Shown: piece by piece, positions 52,907 to 62,202 of the stretch
Layout: each line of letters starts with the position of its first letter
How positions within the stretch are numbered: position 1 is the stretch's first letter
NCBI RefSeq assembly: GCF_007993935.1
Contig: NZ_VITY01000009.1
Span: 124,001-188,000, forward strand
From: Bradyrhizobium macuxiense
Lineage (GTDB): Bacteria > Pseudomonadota > Alphaproteobacteria > Rhizobiales > Xanthobacteraceae
Length of the DNA stretch: 64,000 nt
Reading direction: 5' to 3'
Translations under genes and position numbers: made by a program
The notes under the pieces: generated by a model
What the model saw: the letters and a program-made list of their open reading frames with translations, nothing else
What the model was told of the DNA's origin: nothing
Database searches by the model: none

Positions 52907-54175
52907 CTATTTGGACCGCAGCTTTTCGAGCAGGGGCGACAGGAAGGACCCCCTCGGCTTCTTGGTTTCGCCGCGGCCTGTCAGCCGCTGCGCCATCTGC
53001 AGAAACATCTCGACTGCGCGGTGATTGGCGGAGATTTCCGCGATCATCTGGCCGTTATTGGCGGCCGAACCGAAGATCTGCGGATCGAACGGGATGGCGG
53101 CGATCGGCTGACTTTCGATCGCCTTGGCGAATTCGCCGGCCGCGATCTCCGGACGCTTCGGCACGCCGACCTGGTTCAGGCAGTACAACGGCGCGCGGTC
53201 GTTCGGCCGTGACGCCTTCAGGAGGTCGAACATGTTCTTGGCGTTGCGCAGATTGGCGAGGTCGGGCGCCGCCACGATCAGGATGTCGTCGGCTGCGATC
53301 AGCGCACGCTTGGTCCAGCCGGACCATTGATGCGGCACGTCGAGCACGATGCAGGGCATCGTGGTGCGCAGCGTATCGAAGATCGCATCGAACGCTTCGG
53401 CGCCGAAATCGTAGACCTTGTCGAGCGTGGCCGGCGCCGCCAGCAGGCTGAGATGGTCGGTGCATTTCGACAGCAGGCGGTCGACGAAGGCGGTATCGAC
53501 GCGGTCCGGCGAGAACACGGCATCCGCGATGCCCTGCGCCGGATCCTGGTTGTAGTTGAGCCCGGCGGTGCCGAACGCAAGGTCGAGATCGGCGACCACG
53601 GAATCGAGCGCCAGATCGCGGGCGATCGCCCAGGCGACATTGTGCGCGATCGTCGAGGCGCCGACGCCGCCCTTGGCGCCGACGATGGCGACGACGCGGC
53701 CGACCGCCTTGGCTTCCGGCGCCGAGAACAGGTTGCAGACCGCGCGCACCACGTCGATCGCATGCGCCGGCGCAATCACGTAGTCGCTGACGCCGCGGCG
53801 CACCAGCTCGCGGTACAGCGTGACGTCGTTGACCCGGCCGATCACGACAACCCTTGTGCCGGCGTCGCACACCGTGGCGAGCTGGTCGAGGCCGGCCAGA
53901 ATGTCGCTGCGGCCCTCCGTCTCGAGGATGATGACGTTGGGCGTCGGCGCCGAGCGATAGGCCTCGATGGCGGCCGCCATGCCGCCCATCTGGATCTTGA
54001 GGTGAGCCTTGGCCAGCCGGCGATCCTCGCCCGCCGACTGCACGGCGGCGGCGGTCTCGACCGTTTCGCAGAACGCCTGAACCGAAACCCGTGGCGCCGG
54101 AGCAATATGGTCGTCCACGGCCTGCGGCGGGGCGTCCGTCTGCTCTTCGGAGTTTTGCTGCGCGTAGGTGATCAT
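52907..54175 (-). CDS. cpaE: Tad pilus localisation ATPase CpaE/TadZ
   Basis: The 422-residue protein has an N-terminal receiver-like domain (about 60-165, with VIILETEGRSDILAGLD and RGVSDYVIAPAHA) and a ParA/MinD-like ATPase domain with the deviant Walker A VAIVGAKGGVGASTIAHN. TadZ proteins position the pilus machine at the pole. Its ATG overlaps the cpaD stop region as ATGA in the opposite order of transcription (cpaD stop follows upstream), so the pair is translationally coupled. Confidence 0.93.
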   Translation of the reverse strand: MITYAQQNSEEQTDAPPQAVDDHIAPAPRVSVQAFCETVETAAAVQSAGEDRRLAKAHLKIQMGGMAAAIEAYRSAPTPNVIILETEGRSDILAGLDQLATVCDAGTRVVVIGRVNDVTLYRELVRRGVSDYVIAPAHAIDVVRAVCNLFSAPEAKAVGRVVAIVGAKGGVGASTIAHNVAWAIARDLALDSVVADLDLAFGTAGLNYNQDPAQGIADAVFSPDRVDTAFVDRLLSKCTDHLSLLAAPATLDKVYDFGAEAFDAIFDTLRTTMPCIVLDVPHQWSGWTKRALIAADDILIVAAPDLANLRNAKNMFDLLKASRPNDRAPLYCLNQVGVPKRPEIAAGEFAKAIESQPIAAIPFDPQIFGSAANNGQMIAEISANHRAVEMFLQMAQRLTGRGETKKPRGSFLSPLLEKLRSK

Positions 54176-54924
54176 TTTCCTGTGTCGCTTAGCTTGGCCC
54201 TGTCGGCCTCGGGATAGGTCGTGGCAGTGGTGGTGCCCTTGCGATACTTGTCGAAGGCGATGTTGCGGCGCGACGTGTAGGCAGGGGTCTCCGCGCGCGG
54301 CTGCACGAGGTCAGTCGGGTCTTCGACCATGGCGGCAAGGTTGCGCTGATTGGCGCAGCCGAAATTGTAGTACTGCTTGTTCTGGATGTAGGACCCGTTG
54401 TGCATCGACGGGCCGAGATCCTCCGGCCAGAGGCCGCACGGCCCAGCCTCCGCCTTCATCTTTGGATAGTTGACGCGGATCGCAGGCATCAGGCGCGGAT
54501 TCTCGGGATGATACTTGCGAACCAGGATCCCGCGCGGCGGCACGCCGGCCGCGGCAAAGGTCGCCTGAATCTCGCGCAACGATTCCTGTGCAGGCCGGGC
54601 GTTCGGCGTGTCGACGGGAACGTCGATGGTGACGGCGCCGGTGCCTTCGCGCATCCAGTCCTGCGCCATTCCCATCACCTCGGCGCGCTGCTCCGCGGTC
54701 AGGCCGCCGCGGCTGCGGCCGACGAAGACCACGATCGAGCGGTCGGCCTCGGTAACGGCGATCGGATGCCGCAGGCGATAGTCGGCCGGTGAGTCCACCA
54801 TCGCGAAACTGTTGTCGGCGGCGTGCTGGCAGGCGCCGAGCGTCATGGCAAGGCCGACGAGCGCTCCGGCGAGACTGACGGTGCGCTTGTGGTCGGCGGA
54901 TGGTCTGGGTGTGGTCTGTGTCAT
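54172..54924 (-). CDS. cpaD: CpaD family pilus assembly lipoprotein
   Basis: The 250-residue protein has a lipoprotein signal ending in GLAMTLGACQ. The mature part matches CpaD/TadX-like proteins: DYRLRHPIAVTEADRSIVVFVG, then GLTAEQRAEVMGMAQDW and GCANQRNLAAMVEDPTDLV near the end. It is an outer membrane associated factor that supports the CpaC secretin. It sits between cpaC and cpaE in the leftward operon. Confidence 0.93.
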   Translation of the reverse strand: MTQTTPRPSADHKRTVSLAGALVGLAMTLGACQHAADNSFAMVDSPADYRLRHPIAVTEADRSIVVFVGRSRGGLTAEQRAEVMGMAQDWMREGTGAVTIDVPVDTPNARPAQESLREIQATFAAAGVPPRGILVRKYHPENPRLMPAIRVNYPKMKAEAGPCGLWPEDLGPSMHNGSYIQNKQYYNFGCANQRNLAAMVEDPTDLVQPRAETPAYTSRRNIAFDKYRKGTTTATTYPEADRAKLSDTGK

Positions 54925-54932
54925 CGTCCGCC

Positions 54933-56417
54933 TCAGTCGGTAATGAAGCCGTAGGTGCCGCGGTAATTCCGCGCCGGCTCGGTGCGGCCCGGCACGCCGT
55001 AGATGCGATTGAGGCTGCCCAGCAGGTCGGCCTGCGGATCGGACGCGTTGGCGAAGCCGTCATCCGGACGCGACAGGTCCTTCTGGGCCACCGCGCGAAC
55101 GACATAGGGCGTCACCAGGACCATCAGTTCGGTCTGGTTGTTGACGAAGTCGCGGCTGCGGAACAGCGTGCCGAGCACCGGCAGCGACGCCAGCCCCGGC
55201 AGGCCGTTGATCGCCTGCTTGGTCTGGTCCTGGATCAGGCCCGCCATGGCCATCGAGCCGCCCGAGGGAATCTCCAGCGTGGTCTCGGCGCGGCGGGTCT
55301 TGATCGAGGGGATCGTCGTTCCACCTGCGCCGCCCGTCAATGCGTTCTCGGTCGAGACTTCCGACACTTCGGTCATCACGCGCAGGCTGATCCGCCCTTC
55401 GGTCAGCACCACCGGGGTGAAGTTGAGCGAAATGCCGAATTTCTTGAAGCTGACGGTCTGGACGCAATTCCCGATCGTGCCGGTCGACGAAGTCTGACAG
55501 GTCACGCCGGTCGGAATTGGAAACTCGCCGCCCGAGATGAAGGTCGCCGATTCGCCCGATATCGCGGTCAGGTTCGGCTCGGCGAGCGTCCGCACCACGC
55601 CGGCGCTCTCCATGGCGCGGAGCGTCGCCGTCACCGACGATCCGAACTGTGTCGTGAGATTGTTGCCCGAGACCAGCGGTCCGCTGTTCGCGGTGAACGG
55701 GTTGCTGTTGGCGAATTTCACCACGGTCGTGCCGTAGTTGAGGTTTGCGGTGAGGTCGATGCCGAGCTGCTTGATCAGGCTGCGCGAGACTTCGGCAACC
55801 GTGACTTTCAGCATCACCTGGTCGCGGCCGCGAACCGCGATGGAGTTCACGACCTTGTCGGGTCCGCCGACCAGCCGGGTGGCGATCTCGCCGGCCTGCT
55901 GCGCGTCGATCGGGCTCGCCGCGCTGCCGGTCAGCATCACGCCGTCGCCGACGCCCTCGATCTGGATATCGGAATTCGGCAGCGCCGCGCGCAGCGCCTG
56001 ACGGACGCCGTTGAGGTCGCGCTTGACGGCGATGTCGTAGGCAGCGATCTGCTGTCCGGCGGCGTCGAAGAACACGATGTTGGTCTGACCGACCGTCGCG
56101 CCGATGATGTAGGCGCGTTGCGCCGAGCGGACCACGGCGTTGGCGATCTTGGGATCGGCCACCAGCACGTCCTTGATGTCCCTGGGCAGGTCGATCACGA
56201 TCGATTTGCCGACGCCGAGCGAGAGGAAACGGGCATTCATCTGGCCGCCGTCGGCCGACGCGGCAGGAGCAGACGCGGCGCGATAATCGCTCGCCACCAC
56301 CGGCGTCAGCGCCGGGTTGAGCGAGAGCGCCGTGACGGCCGAGAACGACAATGCGCGGACCATGAAGGCCCGCATCGTCCGTTGAGTTGCCCCGCCCTTC
56401 ATCACGTGTATCCTCAT
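54933..56417 (-). CDS. cpaC: Tad pilus outer-membrane secretin CpaC/RcpA
   Basis: From ATG 56417 the protein has 494 residues; GTG 56423, overlapping the cpaB stop, is also possible. A signal peptide is followed by the pilus secretin N-terminal domain (KSIVIDLPRDIKDVLVADPK), a BON-like region (VRQALRAALPNSDIQIEGVG) and the secretin domain with VRTLAEPNLTAISGESATF, GGEFPIP, LTPVVL-like segments and LPVLGTLFRSRDFVNNQTEL. It forms the outer membrane pore for Flp fibres. Confidence 0.95.
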   Translation of the reverse strand: MRIHVMKGGATQRTMRAFMVRALSFSAVTALSLNPALTPVVASDYRAASAPAASADGGQMNARFLSLGVGKSIVIDLPRDIKDVLVADPKIANAVVRSAQRAYIIGATVGQTNIVFFDAAGQQIAAYDIAVKRDLNGVRQALRAALPNSDIQIEGVGDGVMLTGSAASPIDAQQAGEIATRLVGGPDKVVNSIAVRGRDQVMLKVTVAEVSRSLIKQLGIDLTANLNYGTTVVKFANSNPFTANSGPLVSGNNLTTQFGSSVTATLRAMESAGVVRTLAEPNLTAISGESATFISGGEFPIPTGVTCQTSSTGTIGNCVQTVSFKKFGISLNFTPVVLTEGRISLRVMTEVSEVSTENALTGGAGGTTIPSIKTRRAETTLEIPSGGSMAMAGLIQDQTKQAINGLPGLASLPVLGTLFRSRDFVNNQTELMVLVTPYVVRAVAQKDLSRPDDGFANASDPQADLLGSLNRIYGVPGRTEPARNYRGTYGFITD

Positions 56418-56419
56418 GG

Positions 56420-57214
56420 TCACTTCTGCATCGTTGCCTGGTTGGCAACGCCGAAGCGGATGACGTTGATCGTCTCACCGCGCCTCGGGTGGTTGTCGTC
56501 GGTCTTGGTTTCCGGCGCGTTGTTGTCGGCGATGCTGCGCAGCGCCAGCGACAGGACGCCGCTCTGGCGCGCGCGCGCCAGCGTTTCGGTCTGTTCGGGC
56601 TTCAGCTCCAGCGTCACCGTCTTGCCGATCAGTGCGTTGGTGCCGTCCTTCTCCTTCGGCGCCTGGTCGATCGCAAGCACGCGGATATTGGTCAGGATCA
56701 CCTCGGAATTGATGAGGTCGGCGCCGTTGCGATCCGGGTTCTTGTCGCGCTTCGACAGCAGGACGTCGACCCGGTCATTCGGCAGGATGAAGCCGCCGGC
56801 GCCGGTCTCGGGCGAGATTTCCGTCGATACCGCGCGCATGCCGGTCGGCAGGATCGCGGCCATGAAGCCGCTTCCGTCGGCCTTGACGAGCTTCTGCTCG
56901 CGAATCGGCTCGCCCTGGATGAAGGGCGCGCGGGCGATCGAACCGGTGACATCCTTGATCGCTTCGGCGTTGCTGTCCCTGCGCATGAAGCTGGCGCTGG
57001 CGGTTGCCGCCGGCCAGGTCTGCCACTGCAGATCTTCGGGCTTCACGGCCTGGCCGAGGCCGATGTCGGTTTTCGCGACCAGGATGTCGACCGTGGGCAG
57101 CTGCGCGACCGGCGGAGGCGGCGCCGGCTTGTCGTCGCTTCCACTTGCCAAATAGAGCGCCGCTAGGCCGGCGCAGCCTGCAATTGCCAGGACCAGAATG
57201 CGGGCCTTATCCAT
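56420..57214 (-). CDS. cpaB: Tad pilus assembly protein CpaB/RcpC
   Basis: The 264-residue protein has an N-terminal membrane helix (ILVLAIAGCAGLAALYLAS), a SAF-like domain (VDILVAKTDIGLGQAVKPED) and the RcpC domain (GMRAVSTEISPETGAGGFILP and NDRVDVLLSK). It is thought to act in the periplasm with the secretin. Its stop overlaps the possible GTG start of cpaC. A CtrA-like box lies upstream at 57317. Confidence 0.94.
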   Translation of the reverse strand: MDKARILVLAIAGCAGLAALYLASGSDDKPAPPPPVAQLPTVDILVAKTDIGLGQAVKPEDLQWQTWPAATASASFMRRDSNAEAIKDVTGSIARAPFIQGEPIREQKLVKADGSGFMAAILPTGMRAVSTEISPETGAGGFILPNDRVDVLLSKRDKNPDRNGADLINSEVILTNIRVLAIDQAPKEKDGTNALIGKTVTLELKPEQTETLARARQSGVLSLALRSIADNNAPETKTDDNHPRRGETINVIRFGVANQATMQK

Positions 57215-57316
57215 TACGCTTCACTTTCCACATGACGCCGCGACGCTGCCGCCGCCGTGATGGGAGTTGACCAGCTATTCGTCAAAGCATGGTTAATGAG
57301 GCGTATCTAAATCGCC

Positions 57317-57331
57317 TTAACGAGCGGTTAC
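57317..57331. promoter_or_regulatory. CtrA-like box between cpaA and cpaB
   Basis: TTAA, seven bases, TTAC, one mismatch from TTAA-N7-TTAA, 103 bases upstream of the cpaB start. The stretch ATGGTTAATGA followed by ATCTAA nearby (57289-57310) recurs in similar form upstream of the TadE gene. Confidence 0.45.
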
Positions 57332-57341
57332 TGCTGCTTTC

Positions 57342-57866
57342 TCAGCGCAAGGCGAGGTGCGCGAGATCGATCGTCTTGATCCAGTCCGTCTCCGGATAGA
57401 TCAGCAGGGCGCCGAGGGCGAGTGCGATGCCGTAGGGAATGCCGGTCTGCTTGTCGTGCAGGCGGCTGAGCCAGGCCTGGGACGCGAGCGGGTAGGGCAG
57501 CGGCCATTGCCGGAGCTGCAGCAGCAGCACGGTCAGCGCGCCGCCGAACAGCGAGGCAAAGACCAGATAGGGGAGCAGATGCTCGAAGCCGAACCACAAT
57601 CCGGCTGCAGCGGCGACCTTGGCGTCTCCGCCGCCGACCCAGCCCATCGCGAACATGCTGAACGCCACCACAAGAACCAGCGCGCCCGCGCCGGCATGGC
57701 TGAGGATGTCGTGGACGCCCATCCCGGTCAGCGGCGCGAGGACGAAGAAGCCGGCCACCAGCGCCAGCGAGATCCGGTTCGGGATCGTCATGGTCAACAG
57801 ATCGCTCGCCGCCGCAAAGGCCATCAGGGCCGGAAACAGCATCAAGCGTGCGATGTCGAGGATCAT
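57342..57866 (-). CDS. cpaA: Prepilin peptidase CpaA (A24 family)
   Basis: The 174-residue membrane protease removes the leader of the Flp pilin and of TadE-like pseudopilins. It has the short Tad type without the N-methyltransferase part. The two catalytic Asp residues are in AASDLLTMTIPNRIS and in the GxGD-like motif GWVGGGDAKVAAA. About five to six helices are expected. It lies upstream of cpaB on the minus strand and downstream of flp. Confidence 0.94.
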   Translation of the reverse strand: MILDIARLMLFPALMAFAAASDLLTMTIPNRISLALVAGFFVLAPLTGMGVHDILSHAGAGALVLVVAFSMFAMGWVGGGDAKVAAAAGLWFGFEHLLPYLVFASLFGGALTVLLLQLRQWPLPYPLASQAWLSRLHDKQTGIPYGIALALGALLIYPETDWIKTIDLAHLALR

Positions 57867-57986
57867 GGATTCATGCCGTCAAGCTGGAGCTGCGGTCGAG
57901 ACCCGACGCTAGCGGCCAATGGTGAACAATCGGGAAAGCACTGCCGGCGCCGTGACGGAGGCCGCCGGGCGGCTCCCGTCAAATAG

Positions 57987-58015
57987 CAAAGGTCCCGGGG
58001 TTGCCGGGACCTTTG
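57987..58015 (-). terminator. Hairpin downstream of flp
   Basis: CAAAGGTCCCGG and CCGGGACCTTTG are perfect inverted arms, 22 bases past the flp stop on the minus strand. It would end or attenuate the abundant flp transcript before cpaA. Confidence 0.75.
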
Positions 58016-58037
58016 ATGCGAGTTCGTCGGAACCGGC

Positions 58038-58202
58038 TTACTTCAGCGAACCGGCGATCGTGCTGAAGGTGCCCGAGAGCTTGGTGCCGACGCCGTTGAC
58101 AGCAGCGATGATCGCGATGGCGATACCGGTGGCGATCAGGCCGTATTCGATGGCGGTCGCGCCCGACTCGTCCTTCACGAAGCGCGAAACGAGGTTCTTC
58201 AT
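58038..58202 (-). CDS. flp: Flp-family type IVb pilin
   Basis: The product is 54 residues from ATG 58202, with AGGAGT upstream. It is the major pilus subunit. A short leader (KNLVSRFVKDESG) is cleaved by CpaA after Gly, before ATAIEYGLIATGIAIAIIAA, which holds the conserved Glu and Tyr of the Flp motif and the hydrophobic core. The tail (NGVGTKLSGTFSTIAGSLK) is typical. It stands upstream of the cpa operon and is isolated from it by a hairpin, consistent with a separate strong transcript. Confidence 0.96.
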   Translation of the reverse strand: MKNLVSRFVKDESGATAIEYGLIATGIAIAIIAAVNGVGTKLSGTFSTIAGSLK

Positions 58203-58356
58203 AAGTAACTCCTGTGTACACGTGGCTGGTCGAACTAGATTTGGTCTCGCCGGCGTTCTCAGCACCGTGACCATTGCCGCACCCTACGGTTCGACAATTT
58301 CGGTGCAGTTAATTTGATCGCACAAACACAGCGGGAACCCGCACTTGTTGCGCACA

Positions 58357-58372
58357 GTAAATTTGGGATTAA
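58357..58372. promoter_or_regulatory. CtrA-like box upstream of flp
   Basis: On the minus strand this reads TTAA, seven bases, TTTAC, one mismatch from the CtrA consensus. It lies 155 bases upstream of the flp start. In Caulobacter the pilin gene pilA is activated by CtrA. Confidence 0.45.
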
Positions 58373-58480
58373 GCGGTCCGCTCAAATTGCGGATTGTTGC
58401 TGAGGACCGCTGCTTGCACCTGTTCACGGCTCCTTAAGTGCACATCTGTACCCATGGGGCTTCAGTCGAATGAGGCCGTC

Positions 58481-59311
58481 ATGCCCAGCCTTCCCTTTGA
58501 AGTCATCGAGATGATCGGCCAGACGATGATGAAGGTGGTGCCGATCACCATCGCACTGGCGCTGTTCTTCACGGTGCTCACCCATTTCTGGGCCTGCAAT
58601 CCCGGCAAGCCATGGTGGCAGAAGCGTGAGCTGGTCACCGACATCTGCTACTGGTTCTTCGTGCCGGTGTTCGCCCGCGTGCTGCGCATCGGGCTCCTGG
58701 TGGTGGGCGCGGCCGTGGTGTTCAACGTTCACGGCGCCGACGATCTGATCGCGTTCTACGAGAACGGGCACGGCCCGCTGGCGCAGCTTCCGCTCTGGCT
58801 GCAGTCCATCATCTTCCTCGTCGGCTCCGACTTCATGCTGTACTGGCTGCACCGCATGTTCCACCGGGGTGACTTCTGGAAGTACCACGCCATTCATCAC
58901 TCCTCCGAGGATCTTGAATGGATCTCGGCGGCACGCTTCCATCCGGTCAATCTTTTGATCGGCACGATCACCGTCGACGTGATCCTGCTGATGGCCGGCA
59001 TCTCGCCGAACATCATGCTGTGGGTCGGGCCGTTCACCACATTCCACTCGGCATTCGTGCACGCCAACCTGAACTGGACGCTCGGCCCGTTCAAATATGT
59101 GATCGCGACGCCGGTGTTTCACCGCTGGCATCACACTGGGCTCGAGGACGGCGGCGACACCAATTTCGCAGGCACCTTCCCGCTCTGGGATATTCTGTTC
59201 GGGACGTTCCGCATGCCCGAAGGCAAGCTTCCGGAAGATTACGGCGTCGATGCCGAGCAGGGCGTGCCGACCGAGATCGGCGGACAGCTGGCCTATCCGT
59301 TCCGGCAGTGA
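58481..59311 (+). CDS. Sterol desaturase / fatty acid hydroxylase superfamily protein
   Basis: From ATG 58481 (GAGG six bases upstream; ATG 58454 also open) it has 276 residues. About four to five membrane helices carry the three His boxes of di-iron hydroxylases: HRMFH, HAIHHSSED and HRWHH. The enzyme should hydroxylate or desaturate a lipid or hopanoid in the inner membrane; the substrate is unknown. It lies inside the Tad locus and is divergent from flp. The next gene starts 25 bases downstream. Confidence 0.9.
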   Translation: MPSLPFEVIEMIGQTMMKVVPITIALALFFTVLTHFWACNPGKPWWQKRELVTDICYWFFVPVFARVLRIGLLVVGAAVVFNVHGADDLIAFYENGHGPLAQLPLWLQSIIFLVGSDFMLYWLHRMFHRGDFWKYHAIHHSSEDLEWISAARFHPVNLLIGTITVDVILLMAGISPNIMLWVGPFTTFHSAFVHANLNWTLGPFKYVIATPVFHRWHHTGLEDGGDTNFAGTFPLWDILFGTFRMPEGKLPEDYGVDAEQGVPTEIGGQLAYPFRQ

Positions 59312-59335
59312 TGCCGATGGCCGTCGGGTGCCATC

Positions 59336-60781
59336 ATGAGCGTTGAGACGGCGACCTTCTCGCGGGCGAAAGCCTCCGTGTTCGCCGAGGTCCCGGCCTG
59401 GTTCTGGGTGGCGTGCGGCGTTTATGCGCTGCTGCTGTTCGTCGGCGACCGGCTGCTCGCCGATTCCGATACCTACTGGCAGATTGCCGTCGGCCGCTGG
59501 ATCCTCGACCATCGCACGCTGCCGTCGGTCGACATCTATTCGTTCACCAAGGCCGGTGCGCCGTGGGTGTCGTCGTCCTGGCTGGCGCAGGTTCTGTTCG
59601 CAAAGGCCTATGACCTCGCCGGGTGGACCGGCCCGGCGGCGCTGACCGCGGCCTGTGCCGCCGCCAGCTTCGCACTGCTGACCGCGATCCTCAGCCGCAC
59701 GCTGCCGGCGATCTACGCGAGCCTGATCGCCCTTGTCGCGCTGGTCCTGACCTGCGGGCACCTGCTGGCCCGTCCGCATGTGCTGGTGATGCCCATCATG
59801 CTGGTCTGGGCGAACGGCCTGATGACCGCCAGCGAACGCCGCGAGGCGCCTTCGTTCTGGCTGCTGCCGCTGATCGCGCTGTGGGCCAATCTGCATGGCG
59901 GCTTTCTGTTCGGCCTGGTGCTGGTCGGTGCATTTGGCTTTGATGCGCTGTGGAATGCCCTGCCGGCTCAAAGGTGGGCGCTGGCGCTGCGCTGGGGAGC
60001 CTTCGGCGTCGGCGCGCTGGCTGCGTGCTGCGTGACCCCCTATGGATGGGGCTCGATCCTCGCCTCGCTGAAGATTCTCGGCCTCGGTGAATTGCTGCAT
60101 GTCATCCAGGAGTGGAGGCCGGCGACGTTCAGCGAGATCGACCCGTTCGCGCTGTCCATCCTCGGCCTGCTCGGCGCGGCGCTCTATTACGGGGCGAGGT
60201 TGCCGCTGCCGCGAATCCTGCTGGTGCTGGGCTTGCTGCACATGGCCCTGTCTCACATCAGAAATCTCGAGCTGTTCGCGCTGCTGCTGCCGCTCGCCGT
60301 GCTCACGCCGGTCGCAACCCAGTTCCGCCTGCGTGCCTCTTGCACCGTCCGCCCGAGGGCCGTTCCGGCCACAATCCTCCTCGCCGGACTTTGCGCGTGG
60401 ACCTCACTCGCTGCGGCGCGTCAGGTCATATCGCCGCCGCCGACCTATTCGCCGGCTGCCGCGGTTGACGCGATGAAGGCGCGCAACGTCAGGCGGGTGC
60501 TCAACGATCTGCAGTTCGGCGGATATCTGATCTGGCGTCAGGTGCCGGTGTTCATCGACGGGCGCGCCGAGCTCTACGGCGAGACGTTCGGGATGGGCTT
60601 GGCCCGTGCGCTTCAGCTCAAGGACGTCAACGGTTTCCTCAGCCTGCTCGAGACCAATAATATCGATGCGGTGATGCTCGCTCCGGACACGCCGGCTTCC
60701 AGATTGCTGGATCATATCGGAGGATGGCAGCGCCTCTATGCCGACGACCGCGTGGTGGTTCACGTCCGCGCCGCCAGTTGA
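59336..60781 (+). CDS. Polytopic membrane protein of unknown function (GT-C glycosyltransferase-like)
   Basis: The 481-residue protein has about ten or more hydrophobic helices. The first periplasmic loop reads LLADSDTYWQIAVGRWILDH, an acidic-containing loop in the position expected for GT-C glycosyltransferases, and LWANLHGGFLFG lies mid-protein. The C-terminal part (about 380-480) is soluble, with FGGYLIWRQVPVFIDGRAELYG. I recognise the general type but no defined family. It is likely cotranscribed with the hydroxylase gene. A role in lipid-linked sugar transfer is a guess. Confidence 0.65.
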   Translation: MSVETATFSRAKASVFAEVPAWFWVACGVYALLLFVGDRLLADSDTYWQIAVGRWILDHRTLPSVDIYSFTKAGAPWVSSSWLAQVLFAKAYDLAGWTGPAALTAACAAASFALLTAILSRTLPAIYASLIALVALVLTCGHLLARPHVLVMPIMLVWANGLMTASERREAPSFWLLPLIALWANLHGGFLFGLVLVGAFGFDALWNALPAQRWALALRWGAFGVGALAACCVTPYGWGSILASLKILGLGELLHVIQEWRPATFSEIDPFALSILGLLGAALYYGARLPLPRILLVLGLLHMALSHIRNLELFALLLPLAVLTPVATQFRLRASCTVRPRAVPATILLAGLCAWTSLAAARQVISPPPTYSPAAAVDAMKARNVRRVLNDLQFGGYLIWRQVPVFIDGRAELYGETFGMGLARALQLKDVNGFLSLLETNNIDAVMLAPDTPASRLLDHIGGWQRLYADDRVVVHVRAAS

Positions 60782-60823
60782 AGCCGTTGCTGTCGTACAA
60801 CGTGGGTCGCTGCGAAGTGACGC

Positions 60824-61897
60824 TCAAGTCCTGCTGATGGACGGCCTGGCAGAGCGACGAGCGATGAGGATGGCGGCAATGGTCAGGCCGCCGCCGGCCA
60901 GGACGTCGGCGAGGTGATGACCTCCCACGGGCATCGTCGCGACGATCATCGTTGCGTTCACGATGAACACGGGAACGACGAGCCAGCGCGTGTCGCGCGC
61001 AGCATAGATCGTCATGACGCCGAGCATGGTGTGGAACGAGGGAAAGCTGACGATGCCGTCGACGCTTGCCATGTCGACGACCGACAGCGATCCGTCGCGC
61101 AACATCGAGAAGGTCCGCCCGAACGTCCACATGTCGCCGAGTGCCGCAAAGTGCTCATAGCTGTGCGGGGCGGGCTGGAAGTAGGCGAACGCGCCCGCGG
61201 CGAGGATCAGCCACATGCCGATGCACAGTGCGACCGCGCTCAAGCTGAGGACGGCGATGAACTCCGCGAGCCGGTCGCCACGCCGTTGCAGGATCAGCCA
61301 CCCAAGGACTAGTTGCGACAGCAGGCCGGTGCTTTGGTAGGCCGTCGTCAGCAGCGTCGCGACGAACGAATGCGCGTTCGTCGCGGCCAGGAAGGTCGGC
61401 CAGTCGAACCCCAGCAGATGATCGACGCCTGCCAGAACGTCGTCTCTGAGCGGCAGCTTCGATGCTGCGATCAGATAGCTGAGCGTGCTGCCCGCGGTCA
61501 GCAGCGCGCTGATCGGCAGCAGCGCGCGCCAGAACAACTCGGTCATGAACAGGCCCCGCCGCAGCAGGACGGCCGGACGTCGCTGGTCGGCGCTGAGCCG
61601 GTTGGACGCAATGGCGATGAATGCGGCCGCGATCGCGCAATATGCCATGCCCTGCAGGATCGCGATCCAGTTCGACGATGCGAACGAAAGCCCGGAATTT
61701 GGCAGCCAGATCACGTCGGCAAGGGTGCATGCGACGATGCATGACCACGCGATCGCCATGTGGCGCTGCGCGGCGTCGCCGAAGTCGCTGAACATCAACC
61801 AGCGCGCCGCAGCGTCACGAATCCGTGCAGGGTCGACAATCAGGCCGCGCGCGCCGGAACCGGCGGCGCGCTTTTCGATTCGCGATATCGACGACAC
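60824..61897 (-). CDS. PAP2-superfamily membrane phosphatase
   Basis: The 357-residue protein has about eight helices. The phosphatase motifs are in the C-terminal half: VSFPSFHTMLG (PSxH-like, with the catalytic His) and MPVGGHHLADVLAGG (HxxxD). The order and spacing suggest the inositol phosphotransferase / Aur1-like branch rather than undecaprenyl pyrophosphatase. It would act on lipid phosphates or phospholipid head groups. It is convergent with the polytopic membrane gene. Confidence 0.85.
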   Translation of the reverse strand: MSSISRIEKRAAGSGARGLIVDPARIRDAAARWLMFSDFGDAAQRHMAIAWSCIVACTLADVIWLPNSGLSFASSNWIAILQGMAYCAIAAAFIAIASNRLSADQRRPAVLLRRGLFMTELFWRALLPISALLTAGSTLSYLIAASKLPLRDDVLAGVDHLLGFDWPTFLAATNAHSFVATLLTTAYQSTGLLSQLVLGWLILQRRGDRLAEFIAVLSLSAVALCIGMWLILAAGAFAYFQPAPHSYEHFAALGDMWTFGRTFSMLRDGSLSVVDMASVDGIVSFPSFHTMLGVMTIYAARDTRWLVVPVFIVNATMIVATMPVGGHHLADVLAGGGLTIAAILIARRSARPSISRT

Positions 61898-62202
61898 GTG
61901 GCGCGTTCAGTGGTTGTGGCTGGCGCAGAAACTGCTTGGAGACTCTTAAGATTGGGATAACCCCGGAAGGTGCGATTCGATCACGCGCCGTCGCTGCGGG
62001 CAGGATGACGGCGTCGACGATCCGGGTATTCCCGGGCGAGGTGGCAAACATCAGGCTTGCCGGCTCGGGAAGTCGTGACATCCGCGCAATTCGGCGGTCG
62101 ATTTTTGCTCTTCTTAAATGAATTGCCGTCAGATTTGCCTGCGTCGGGCGCCGGTCCGCTGCGTATCGCCTTTGCCGGCTTGTGAACGTCCCGGGGTAGA
62201 GT
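61898..62202. other. Intergenic region with a CtrA-like box
   Basis: The 305 bases lie between the divergent PAP2 and secretin-N-domain genes. TTAA, seven bases, ATAAC at 61946-61961 is one mismatch from the CtrA consensus. I find no supported gene. Confidence 0.45.

Noticed and set aside
58424..60256. Long open frame antisense to the hydroxylase and polytopic membrane genes
   Set aside because: Gln/Arg/His-rich shadow without a ribosome site; the plus-strand genes have His boxes and helices.
61825..62121. Possible small gene on the plus strand ahead of the secretin-N protein
   Set aside because: It overlaps the start of the PAP2 gene, lacks a ribosome site and resembles no protein.
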